A stretch of 64,000 nucleotides of DNA, taken from assembly GCA_022071945.1 (NCBI GenBank), contig JAJVIN010000034.1:1-64000 (forward strand), given 5' to 3'. Positions 8,372-15,710 of this stretch are shown in pieces. The position numbers were made by a program, and so were the translations under genes. Position 1 is the first letter of the stretch. Every line of letters begins with the position of its first letter. The notes beneath the pieces were generated by a model that worked only from the letters and a program-made list of their open reading frames with translations, was not told where the DNA came from and made no database searches. Origin of the DNA: Thermoanaerobaculia bacterium (GTDB lineage Bacteria > Acidobacteriota > Thermoanaerobaculia > UBA5066).

Positions 8372-9102
8372 TTCTTCGCGGAGCTCCCGAGCGCCTCTTC
8401 CAGCCGCTCGAGCGGCGGAATCTCGGGGTTCTTCTCCCTCAGCTTCTTCAGCTCCGAGAGGATCTCCCGGGCCTTGCCGGGATTCCCCTGATCGATCCCG
8501 ATCACGATGACCTTGTTGAAGAGGGCCTGCCAGTGACCGGGCTCCACCGCCAGAGACTCATCGAAAAGAGCCAAGGCCTTGTCAGCCTTACCCTGATTCC
8601 GATAGCTGACGCCGAGGTCGGTCAGGACGTTGACGTCCGTCCGCTTCAGGGAGAGCGCCTTTTCGTAGCTCTCCACGGCGAGGGGCCAATTCTCGACGTC
8701 GAAGGCGGTGTTGCCCAGCTGGACGAGGAGTGCGTAATCGCCCGGCTTCTTCTCGAGCTCGGCCCTCAGATCCGCGATCCTCTTCTCCAGTGCCATGTTT
8801 GGCGGCGGCATGGCGGCTTGATCACCCGGCATTCCCCCCTGGCCGAAGCCCGGGATGCCGGCGTGCGGGTCGGCCTCCGCCTGATCGTGCACGTGAGCGG
8901 CAGGCCCGGGGAACTTGTCCAGATAGAGGTAGGCGGCCGTGAATCCCGCCAGGATCCCCGCAGCCAGGAAGAGGACCCTTTCTCCCCACCTGGGGCCGGT
9001 CCCGGACGGGACGGGGTGGGCGTCTCTCGACGGCTTTCCGGACTTCTCCGCCGGCGCCGCCGGCGGAGGGAGATGGTCATCGTTCGCTGTCTCGTTGCTC
9101 AT
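8368..9102 (-). CDS. Membrane-anchored TPR protein
   Basis: 244 residues. A cytoplasmic basic/proline-rich start is followed by one membrane segment at about residues 43-62 (VLFLAAGILAGFTAAYLYL). A His/Asp/Glu-rich patch (HVHDQAEADPH) and a Gly/Met/Pro stretch follow. Three to four TPR repeats occupy residues 110-235 (ALLVQLGNTAFDVENWPLAVESYEKAL and DVNVLTDLGVSYRNQGKADKALALFDESL are two clear units). The architecture resembles CcmH/NrfG-type TPR proteins, but no cytochrome c biogenesis gene is present here. Its stop overlaps the rarA start and its start overlaps the previous gene's stop. Confidence 0.8.
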   Translation of the reverse strand: MSNETANDDHLPPPAAPAEKSGKPSRDAHPVPSGTGPRWGERVLFLAAGILAGFTAAYLYLDKFPGPAAHVHDQAEADPHAGIPGFGQGGMPGDQAAMPPPNMALEKRIADLRAELEKKPGDYALLVQLGNTAFDVENWPLAVESYEKALSLKRTDVNVLTDLGVSYRNQGKADKALALFDESLAVEPGHWQALFNKVIVIGIDQGNPGKAREILSELKKLREKNPEIPPLERLEEALGSSAKK

Positions 9103-9872
9103 TTCTGCTCTTCTCTACCGCTGGAATCGTCATCCTCGGTCTCGGGAACGATGGATCCGGTCCACGTCCCGCCTGACGGACCCGTGGCCGGCGCCAAGGC
9201 CGTGGCCTCCCAGGTCCCTGCAATCCTTTTCTGCTGAGAGTTGACCCGCCCGTAAAAGTTGGCGTCGATCCCCTGCTCCGAATCGACCCTCTGCAAGCTG
9301 AGCTTGTCCCCGATGAAGGTACCGCGGAGAGAGCCGCGGAAGCCGCCATCGAGGACATAGTCTCCGCTCACGAGCGTGCCGTCGAGGACGATCCGCATCT
9401 CGCCCTTTCTCGGGCCGGGATTGATGAGGAGCGTCCAGCGTCCGGTAACCGGATCGGCGTACGGGGCGCCACTGCTCCTCTTTTTTCGGAGTTCCTCCGA
9501 CAGCATCGCGATGCGGCGAAGCCGCTCGAGGAGCCGGGAAGACGCGGTGCGCCGCTGGTCTTGCAGGGTGCGAAGGCGCCCCTCGGCGTCCGCCAGATCG
9601 TCTTCCGCCGTGTCGAGCGCCACAGCGTCGGCGTCGGGACGCTCGACGAGACGCATCAGGCGGCTTCGGTGCCCCGCGACGAGGCTCTCGGCGCGCTCCA
9701 GATCGCGCGTCAACGCCTGAAGGGCCTTCTGGTCCTCGAGCCGGCCCTTTTTCTCCAGGTCCAGGTTCAGCAGGAGGAGTTCGACCGACGGACCAGATGA
9801 ACGGGGAGGTGCTGCGGCACCGGGTCCGGAACTCAGAGCCGCGACCAGAAGGAGGAAGGCTGCGCCTCTCAC
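9099..9872 (-). CDS. Secreted coiled-coil protein of unknown function
   Basis: 257 residues with a signal peptide at 1-20 (FLLLVAALSSGPGAAA). A coiled-coil stretch runs from about residue 30 to 130, rich in Leu, Arg and Glu heptads. A beta-rich C-terminal domain of about 110 residues (DPVTGRWTLLINPGPRKGEMRIVLDGTLVSGDYVLDG and the GTFIGDKLSLQRVDS segment) has repeated 'G-x-hydrophobic' strands, resembling a small lipocalin-like or calycin barrel. I do not recognise a named family. It overlaps the TPR gene by 4 bp, so 9872-7007 probably forms one transcription unit. Confidence 0.7.
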   Translation of the reverse strand: MRGAAFLLLVAALSSGPGAAAPPRSSGPSVELLLLNLDLEKKGRLEDQKALQALTRDLERAESLVAGHRSRLMRLVERPDADAVALDTAEDDLADAEGRLRTLQDQRRTASSRLLERLRRIAMLSEELRKKRSSGAPYADPVTGRWTLLINPGPRKGEMRIVLDGTLVSGDYVLDGGFRGSLRGTFIGDKLSLQRVDSEQGIDANFYGRVNSQQKRIAGTWEATALAPATGPSGGTWTGSIVPETEDDDSSGREEQK

Positions 9873-9911
9873 ACTTCGAATATACGAGAGTTCGCGCGCT
9901 TTCGCTTGCCG

Positions 9912-10430
9912 CTACGACTGCCGGGGCTTCACGGGGGGCTTGCCGAGCCCCTTCTCCAGGGCTCTTTCGATCGCGGTTTCGACCTCCGCCTCGGGCGAGG
10001 AGTTCACCTGGGCGATCTCGGAGACCAGCATGTGACGGGCGCGGTCGAACATCTTCTTTTCCCTGAAGCTCAAGGCCTTCTTTCGCTGCACGAAGGCCAG
10101 GATCCTCAGGACTTCCGCGATCTCGTCGAGCCGGCCGGTCTTCATCTTGTCCAAGTTCTGCTTGTAGCGGTCCTTCCAGTCCACGGATGAGGACTGGTAG
10201 GTCTCGGCAAGCTGGGACAGGACGGCATTCACCGTATCCGGCTGCGCCAGGGGCCGCAACCCCACCCTCTCGGAGTTGTCGACGGGGACCATGACTCTCG
10301 AGTTCGTCGCCAGGAGCCGCAGCTCGTAGCAGGGGTGAGACTGACCCTCGAGATCGGATTCGACGACCCGCTCGACGATTCCCACTCCGTGATTGGGATA
10401 AACCACCCGCTCGCCGACGCTGAAAGCCAC
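9912..10430 (-). CDS. CarD-family transcription regulator
   Basis: 172 residues from a GTG at 10430, chosen because AGGGGAG lies six bases upstream and because it places FSVGERVVYPNHGVG at the N-terminus as in known CarD/CdnL proteins; a GTG at 10472 would add 14 residues. The CarD_TRCF domain (residues 1-70) binds the RNA polymerase beta subunit. The helical C-terminal domain (SSVDWKDRYKQNLDKM, then RKKALSFREKKMFDRARHML) binds DNA at the upstream edge of the transcription bubble. Family members stabilise open complexes at housekeeping and rRNA promoters. The tRNA-Leu gene lies 52 bp upstream on the same strand. Confidence 0.9.
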   Translation of the reverse strand: MAFSVGERVVYPNHGVGIVERVVESDLEGQSHPCYELRLLATNSRVMVPVDNSERVGLRPLAQPDTVNAVLSQLAETYQSSSVDWKDRYKQNLDKMKTGRLDEIAEVLRILAFVQRKKALSFREKKMFDRARHMLVSEIAQVNSSPEAEVETAIERALEKGLGKPPVKPRQS

Positions 10431-10481
10431 GAGGTTCTCCCCTTCCGCCCGGGCTCCGGTGCCCGGTTCCACCTAGAAGAC

Positions 10482-10569
10482 TGGTGCCGGAGGAGGGAAT
10501 CGAACCCTCACGGCCTCAGAGGGCCGGGGGATTTTGAGTCCCCTGCGTCTACCATTCCGCCACTCCGGC
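10482..10569 (-). tRNA. tRNA-Leu (anticodon CAA)
   Basis: Read on the minus strand. The acceptor arm GCCGGAG pairs with CTCCGGC, followed by discriminator A and an encoded CCA. The D arm is GCGGAATGGTAGACGC. The anticodon stem GGGGA/TCCCC encloses loop CTCAAAA, giving anticodon CAA, which reads UUG. There is a long variable arm, as expected for a class II leucine tRNA, and the T arm has GGTTCGATTCC. Total length is 88 nt. Confidence 0.96.
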
Positions 10570-10601
10570 GTTTTCCGGTCATTGTACCCGGATTCATCCC
10601 G

Positions 10602-11069
10602 TCAGTCCCAGACGACGCGAATTTCCTCCTCCAGCCGGGCGAGGAATGCCCCCGTCATCGTGCCCAGGATGTTCCACAGGACGTCGTCGACATCCGCCGC
10701 TCGGGTCGGCAGGAAAAGCTGGATCGCCTCCACTCCCAGGCTGAGAAGAAGCCCGAACAGGAAGACGTCCAGATGCGTCCGGAATGCCGTCCTGTCCTTC
10801 TCCCGCAAATACTTGAACGCGAAGAACGCCCACGGCGCAAAGAGGAGGAGATTGCCCGCGATGCCCAGGACCGCCAGGAGGACCCGCGAGGAGAAGTACT
10901 CGCCCCCCTGAACACGGACCACGATTCTCCCCAGGCTCTCGAACGGCAACAGATTCGTCCGGACCCCGGCCGGCCGTCCCTCGAAGACCAGCGTGACCAG
11001 GAGGATCATCGCCGTGCAGGAAAGGAGGAGGATCAGCTGTGCTGGCTTTCGTATCCGGACGGTCCGCAC
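10602..11069 (-). CDS. VanZ-like membrane protein
   Basis: 155 residues with four predicted membrane segments, near residues 10-28, 60-85, 100-117 and 130-148. It has the VanZ-family pattern NLLPFESL, then GNLLLFAPWAFFAF, then the characteristic LSLGVEAIQLFLPTRAADVDDVLWNILGTMTG. VanZ proteins lower teicoplanin binding in enterococcal clusters, but homologues are common in genomes without van genes and their role there is unknown. None of the other van genes is nearby. It lies downstream of the asparaginase gene on the same strand (23 bp). Confidence 0.85.
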   Translation of the reverse strand: MRTVRIRKPAQLILLLSCTAMILLVTLVFEGRPAGVRTNLLPFESLGRIVVRVQGGEYFSSRVLLAVLGIAGNLLLFAPWAFFAFKYLREKDRTAFRTHLDVFLFGLLLSLGVEAIQLFLPTRAADVDDVLWNILGTMTGAFLARLEEEIRVVWD

Positions 11070-11092
11070 GTCTGCTCCCAGAATGGCGGCCT

Positions 11093-12190
11093 TCAGGCCG
11101 GCGACTGCCTGGCGGCCATCGGAACCGGGCCTTGCAAGGCGATCGCCGGCCGCATCTCACCGACCCTGTCGCCGCGCACGTTCCTCACATCTCGAGGTGC
11201 CAGCTCTTCGACCCGCGAGATGAGCCGCTCGGGGACCAGGCCAAGAAGACGCAGAAGCGAAACGACGATCAGATCCCGGCACCGCTCGCCGCCATCCTCG
11301 ATCTTCAGGGCAATCCCGAGGGCCTTCCCGTTCGTCATGTGGCCCGCCAGCTCGGGCGCCACGGAAACCCCGTACACCCCGTCGGCCCCCTCCTTGGCGA
11401 GGAGCTTCCCTTCGAACGCTTGCATGATGCGGGTCGTGAACCGGCTCGTGCCCGCGACCATTTCCGGATGCGCCGCCATCGCCGCCGCGATCTTCGCACG
11501 GGCGAGGGCCTCGGATTCGGTCTCGCGGGGCGTTCCCGATCCAAAGAGACGCCCGTAGCCCAGGGCCAGATTTCGCAGCGGCATCCTGAAGACGGGAACC
11601 GAGCAGCCGTCCACCGCCAGACTCAACCTCGAGGACTCCGTTCCGGTCGCCCGCGACACGAAATCGATCACGATCCTCTGGTACGGATGGTCCGGCTCGT
11701 GATAGCCCGTGGCCGGGAACCCCAGCATCTGGCATCCGAGCAGCATGGCGGCGTGCTTGCCCGAACAGTTGTTGTGGAGTTGAGTCGGGGCCTCTCCCCG
11801 CCGGATGAGGTCGGCAGCGGCCGCCTCGAAAAGGGGCGGATGGGCTCCGCAGTGGAGATCCGATTCCGAAAACCCTCCCTTCTGCAGCATCGACAGAGCC
11901 CGCGAGGTGTGGGAAGGTTCCCCTCCATGCGACGCGGCGGCCAGGGCGAGGTCGGCGGGCGAGAACCCGTAGCGCAAAGCGCCACCCCGGGAAACGAAAG
12001 GGTTGAGCTGAAAGGGTTTGGCCGCCGAACGGAGGTACGTGAGGCGCTCGGGGTCGCCCGCCTGCCACAGAAGCGTTCCATCTTCGGAGACGACCGCGAT
12101 CGACCCGGAATGAGAGGATTCCACGTGCTCGCCGCGCAAGACGAACGCCAGGGCAGCGGCCGGACGGCCAGAAGAATCAGAAAGCGACAT
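11093..12190 (-). CDS. Asparaginase, type II-like (AnsA/Asparaginase_II family)
   Basis: 365 residues. It belongs to the serine beta-lactamase-like asparaginase family seen in Rhizobium (Pfam Asparaginase_II), not the E. coli type: the N-terminal VLRGEHVESSHSGSIAVV, the RSAAKPFQL motif containing the Ser-x-x-Lys pair, LAAASHGGEP, LHNNCSGKHAAML and DGCSVPVFRMPL are all present. Family members hydrolyse asparagine to aspartate and ammonia in the cytoplasm. There is no signal peptide. It reads divergently from the outer-membrane protein gene at 12322; an AT-rich island (GCTTATATTAATCAG, 12243-12257) sits between them and is a likely site of promoters. Confidence 0.88.
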   Translation of the reverse strand: MSLSDSSGRPAAALAFVLRGEHVESSHSGSIAVVSEDGTLLWQAGDPERLTYLRSAAKPFQLNPFVSRGGALRYGFSPADLALAAASHGGEPSHTSRALSMLQKGGFSESDLHCGAHPPLFEAAAADLIRRGEAPTQLHNNCSGKHAAMLLGCQMLGFPATGYHEPDHPYQRIVIDFVSRATGTESSRLSLAVDGCSVPVFRMPLRNLALGYGRLFGSGTPRETESEALARAKIAAAMAAHPEMVAGTSRFTTRIMQAFEGKLLAKEGADGVYGVSVAPELAGHMTNGKALGIALKIEDGGERCRDLIVVSLLRLLGLVPERLISRVEELAPRDVRNVRGDRVGEMRPAIALQGPVPMAARQSPA

Positions 12191-12321
12191 CGTCCCCTAG
12201 CTTACCCGCCAGGGCCACGGCACCGAGGCGGGAATGAACGTTGCTTATATTAATCAGGTCCCCGAACCGGCGAGAATGTGCGGGCACTTTTGGGGACATT
12301 CAGAATCCGACGGAGGTTCAC

Positions 12322-12978
12322 GTGACACGACGTATCTTGACTCTGGCTCTCCTCCTAGCAACCGCCCTCGCCCTGCCAGCCGCCGCCCAGAACCGGGCCG
12401 GTAGCGTCGAGATCACCCCGTTCGGCGGCGCGTATTTCGGCGGCACCCTCTACGCGGGCTCGAACGCCCTGTTCAACCGGGATGTCGAGGTCGACACCGC
12501 GCCCGTCTGGGGGATCAGGATCGCGGGGAACTTCAACCGCAACTTCGGGCTCGAGGGCAGCTTCTCGATGGCCACGGCCGACATCACGACACCGAACTCC
12601 GAGCTCTTCAGCCCCGATCGAAAGCTGGGCGAGATGGATGTGAGGAACTACGAGCTCGCCGCGATGTTCAACTTCGGCAGCGGCCGGGTGGTGCCCTACA
12701 TCACCCTGGGAGCGGGCGCGACCTACCTGAAGGCTTCGGTGCCCGGCATCCCCTCGACCTCCGACACGCGCTTTTCCGGAGTCCTCGGCGCGGGTCTGAA
12801 GGCCTTCTTCACGCCCCAGTTCGGGTTCCGGTTCGACGCTCGCGGACGCTCGACTCTCGTCGACAATAGCTGCGGCTCCTACTACGACGACTGCCACGGC
12901 GACTACTGGGACGACAACGACGACAACCACTGGTACTGGTCGGGCGAGGTCACGGGCGGTCTCACCTTCGCCTTCTAG
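12322..12978 (+). CDS. Outer-membrane beta-barrel protein, OmpA/opacity-like
   Basis: 218 residues from a GTG with GGAGG five bases upstream. A clean signal peptide (residues 1-21, LTLALLLATALALPAAAQ) is followed by alternating beta strands: GSVEITPFGGAYFGG, FGLEGSFSMATADI, VRNYELAAMFNFGSGRVVPYITLGAGATYLKA, RFSGVLGAGLKAFFTPQFGFRFDARG, and a C-terminal GEVTGGLTFAF ending in Phe, the outer-membrane sorting signal. An Asp/Tyr/Trp-rich external loop (YYDDCHGDYWDDNDDNHWYW) near residues 188-207 could bind a cation; its two cysteines are worth noting. An upstream ATG at 12241 would add 27 residues that do not look like a signal peptide. Confidence 0.83.
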   Translation: MTRRILTLALLLATALALPAAAQNRAGSVEITPFGGAYFGGTLYAGSNALFNRDVEVDTAPVWGIRIAGNFNRNFGLEGSFSMATADITTPNSELFSPDRKLGEMDVRNYELAAMFNFGSGRVVPYITLGAGATYLKASVPGIPSTSDTRFSGVLGAGLKAFFTPQFGFRFDARGRSTLVDNSCGSYYDDCHGDYWDDNDDNHWYWSGEVTGGLTFAF

Positions 12979-13057
12979 CCCGAGATCGAATGGGTTCCGG
13001 GGAGACCGGCCCCCGCCGGCCTTCCCCGGGAGCCCCCCGCTTCTTCGATCGTGTCTT

Positions 13058-13558
13058 TCAGACGGGCGCCCGAGCCCCCTCGGCATCGGGCGGAGAGATC
13101 CGGATGGCCCTCGTGTTTTCGTCCACGACGGTGACCACCACCTTCCAGCCCGGCCAGGAGACGAAGGGGCCCGAAGGCCATTCGATGGCCACGACGGCTC
13201 CCCCCGCGATGAGGTCTTCGAGACCCAGCTCGGGAAGCGTCTTGCGGCTCTCTTCCTCGCCGAGACGGTAGAAGTCGGCGTGAGCCAGGACCGGGCGGCC
13301 CGGATCCGGTCCGTACTCGTGAACGAGGGCAAACGTCGGGGAGGCGACCTCGAGAGGGTCCGCTCCGAGGCCCTCGGCAAGCCCCCGGACAAAGCAGGTC
13401 TTCCCCGCACCGAGTCCGCCCATGAGAAGGACGAGGGCTCCGGGAGCGAGCCGGGACGAAAGCGCCCGCCCCGCGGCCGCGGTCTCGGCCTCGCTGTGGG
13501 ACAGCACCTCGTAACGACCGGCCTTTCCGGAAAGGTCTTCTCCTAAGGAACTCGACAT
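13058..13558 (-). CDS. tsaE: tRNA threonylcarbamoyladenosine biosynthesis ATPase TsaE
   Basis: 166 residues starting at ATG 13558; the frame is open further but that part is antisense to the next gene. Walker A MGGLGAGKTCFVRGLAEGLG lies near residues 45-64, then VASPTFALVHEY, HADFYRLGEEES and VAIEWPS, all TsaE hallmarks. TsaE drives the TsaB/TsaD complex that makes t6A37 in ANN-decoding tRNAs. It overlaps the end of nnr by 16 bp; the nnr-tsaE pairing is frequent in bacteria. No tsaB or tsaD is in this window. Confidence 0.93.
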   Translation of the reverse strand: MSSSLGEDLSGKAGRYEVLSHSEAETAAAGRALSSRLAPGALVLLMGGLGAGKTCFVRGLAEGLGADPLEVASPTFALVHEYGPDPGRPVLAHADFYRLGEEESRKTLPELGLEDLIAGGAVVAIEWPSGPFVSWPGWKVVVTVVDENTRAIRISPPDAEGARAPV

Positions 13559-15045
13559 CGCGAAACCTCCTCGAGGGCCGCGGGCAGCATCTCGATCACT
13601 TCCGAAGCCACCACGCTCTGCCCGCCCCTTCGCTCCAGGGCCAGGTCTCCGGCCGTTCCATGGAGCCAGGCTCCCGCCACCGCGGTCGAAAAGGGGCTCA
13701 ACCCTCGCGCGAGAAGCGCCCCGCACACTCCAGAAAGCGCATCCCCCATCCCGCCCGTCGCCATCCCCGGGTTCCCGGCCAGAACCGGAAGCGGCAGGTT
13801 GACCGGACTTGCGCACAGCGAACGAAAACCCTTCAGAACGACCGCGGCGTCGAACCGGCACGAGAGCTCCCGCGCCGCCTCCGTCCGGTTCTGCCTGATC
13901 CAGGCGGTCTCTTTCCCGAGGAGCCGGGCCGCCTCGCCGAGATGAGGCGTCAGCAAGAGCCGGCAGCGCCGCCCTTTCAGCACGAGGGGTTCTTTCGCGA
14001 TGAGATTCAGGGCATCGGCGTCAAGGAGGACGGGGCCGGAAAACGCCAGGGCCTCCTCCAGGACCGCGAGCGCGTCACGGCTCTGCCCAAGGCCCGGTCC
14101 CGCGACGATGGCGTCGAACCCCGCGAGCCCGTCTCCCCACGCCCGGACGGTCGACTCCGCCGAAAGGGAGTGAACCGCCACGCGGGACTCCTCCTCGACG
14201 ACGGCCGTTACTTTCCCGGCTCCCGCGCGGTGCGCCGCTCGGGCGGCGAGTCCGGCCGCGCCCGCCATTCCCCTCGCTCCCCCGGCGATCCCCACGGTCC
14301 CGAACGAGCCCTTGTGGCTTTCCGGGTCCCGGGGCGGGAACACGCTCACGAGGTCCCCGGCCGTGACGGCCTCGGGACCGGGAGGGGGAAGGGCCGAAAG
14401 GCCAATTCCAGCCACCACGACGCGTCCGCAGGCCCCGGCCGCGGGCAGCTCGACGTGAGCGACTTTCGGATAGCCGAAGGTGACGGTCAGGCCGGCCCGC
14501 GTGTGGGGGCCCGGGATCTCGCCCGAAGCGGCGTCGAGACCGGACGGGAGATCGACCGCGACGACGAACGCCGGGGCGTCCCGGATCGCGAGAATCGCCT
14601 GGCCGGCGAGAGAGGAGGCATCGACGCCCCGGGAAAGTCCCGTCCCGAAGACCGCGTCGACGATGAGCGAGGCCTGGCGCACGGGCGATAGATCCGTGGC
14701 CGAGACCACGTCCCGAGGGGGTCCGAAGGACTTCGAGAGCCGCGCCAGAGTCGCTTCCGCATCGCCTCGTACCCTCGTCTTGTCGCCAACCAGGAGAGTC
14801 TCCACGCGGCCGGCTCCGAGGGCGATGGAGAGCAGACGGGCCACCTCGAAACCATCTCCTCCGTTGTTGCCGGTCCCGGCCACGACGACGATGCGGCTCG
14901 CGAGAGACGCCCGGGCGGAAACGAGCTCGAGGATCTCTCTCTGCACGGCGGCCGCCGCGCGCTCCATCAGAGTGAGCCCCGAAGTCCCCGATGCGATCGT
15001 TTCCTCGTCCAGGAGCCGTGCTTGATGCGAAGTGAGAACTCTCAT
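13543..15045 (-). CDS. nnr: Bifunctional NAD(P)H-hydrate epimerase / ADP-dependent dehydratase
   Basis: 500 residues starting at ATG 15045, whose ATGA overlaps the stop of the upstream gene. The N-terminal YjeF_N epimerase half (1-215) has ARLLDEETI, GTGNNGGDGFEVARLL and VDAVFGTGLSR, then FVVAVDLPSGLDA. The C-terminal carbohydrate-kinase-like half (225-500) has GSFGTVGIAGGARGMAGAA, AGPGLGQ, LLLTPHLGEAARLLG, VLKGF and NPGMATGGMGDALSGVCGALL, the ADP/ATP-binding end. It repairs hydrated NADH and NADPH. Both halves look intact. An upstream frame extension beyond 15045 is rejected because it runs over the neighbouring gene. Confidence 0.95.
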   Translation of the reverse strand: MRVLTSHQARLLDEETIASGTSGLTLMERAAAAVQREILELVSARASLASRIVVVAGTGNNGGDGFEVARLLSIALGAGRVETLLVGDKTRVRGDAEATLARLSKSFGPPRDVVSATDLSPVRQASLIVDAVFGTGLSRGVDASSLAGQAILAIRDAPAFVVAVDLPSGLDAASGEIPGPHTRAGLTVTFGYPKVAHVELPAAGACGRVVVAGIGLSALPPPGPEAVTAGDLVSVFPPRDPESHKGSFGTVGIAGGARGMAGAAGLAARAAHRAGAGKVTAVVEEESRVAVHSLSAESTVRAWGDGLAGFDAIVAGPGLGQSRDALAVLEEALAFSGPVLLDADALNLIAKEPLVLKGRRCRLLLTPHLGEAARLLGKETAWIRQNRTEAARELSCRFDAAVVLKGFRSLCASPVNLPLPVLAGNPGMATGGMGDALSGVCGALLARGLSPFSTAVAGAWLHGTAGDLALERRGGQSVVASEVIEMLPAALEEVSRCRVP

Positions 15046-15707
15046 GGCGACCTCCGTGACGCGAGCCACATTCTCGTCCTCGGAGCGGCCGAGCTGGGGG
15101 CGGATTCGAGACAGCGGGCGAGGTGGTCGAGATCCGCGAGCTCGTCCACATCGTCCAGGGGCTCGAGGCTGCGGCAGGGTAAGGAGAGTTCCGAGCTCCG
15201 CTCCTCGAGCCGCCGGCGGGTATGGGCCGTCGACCACGGAATTCCATCGAAGAGGGCCCCGGGACGGGCCGGCCGCCGCAACCCGACAAGGGAGAACCCG
15301 CCATCCCGCGCCGGGGACAAGACGACGGCATGAGTGACGAGTGCGCGGAGAGCCTCCTCGATGTGGCGCGTCTGCAGCAGAGGGGCATCCGTGCCACAGA
15401 TCACGACCGGGCCCCCCTCCGCGAGGGCGTTCTCCGCCGCGCGCGCTAGCCGGCTTCCGAGATCATCTCTCCCCTGCGGAACGAAACGCCAGGGGGGCGG
15501 GAAGATCCGCGGGAGCAAGCGAGGGGGCAGGTCCGGCGTGTATCTCACCTCGAGCGAAAGTCTGAGCAGGCCCAGTTCCGCGGACAGGTCCTCGAGGAAG
15601 GCCCGGTAAAGTGAGGCGGCCTCGTCCGGTCCGAGCGCGGCCGCGAGACGGGACTTGACTCGTCCCGCCTCGGGCTCGCGTGCAAAGAGAACGACCCGGG
15701 CCGGCAC
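15042..15707 (-). CDS. TIGR04282/DUF2064-family nucleotide-sugar-transferase-like protein
   Basis: 221 residues. VVLFAREPEAGRVKSRLAAALGPDEAASLYRAFLEDL is the family start; CGTDAPLL (near residues 109-116) replaces the usual GSDxPxL metal motif, and VLSPARDGGFSLVGLRRP is the conserved acceptor region. The fold is GT-A-like, related to CofC/MobA proteins; the substrate is unknown. Genes of this family often lie beside glycosyltransferases or lipid genes, but here it is coupled to nnr by a 4-bp overlap and follows the VWA protein gene by 3 bp. Confidence 0.8.
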   Translation of the reverse strand: MPARVVLFAREPEAGRVKSRLAAALGPDEAASLYRAFLEDLSAELGLLRLSLEVRYTPDLPPRLLPRIFPPPWRFVPQGRDDLGSRLARAAENALAEGGPVVICGTDAPLLQTRHIEEALRALVTHAVVLSPARDGGFSLVGLRRPARPGALFDGIPWSTAHTRRRLEERSSELSLPCRSLEPLDDVDELADLDHLARCLESAPSSAAPRTRMWLASRRSP

Positions 15708-15710
15708 GCT

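Noticed and set aside
10602-11069. Glycopeptide resistance cluster suggested by a VanZ-like protein
   Set aside because: No vanH, vanA, vanX, vanR or vanS is nearby; VanZ-like proteins are common without them.
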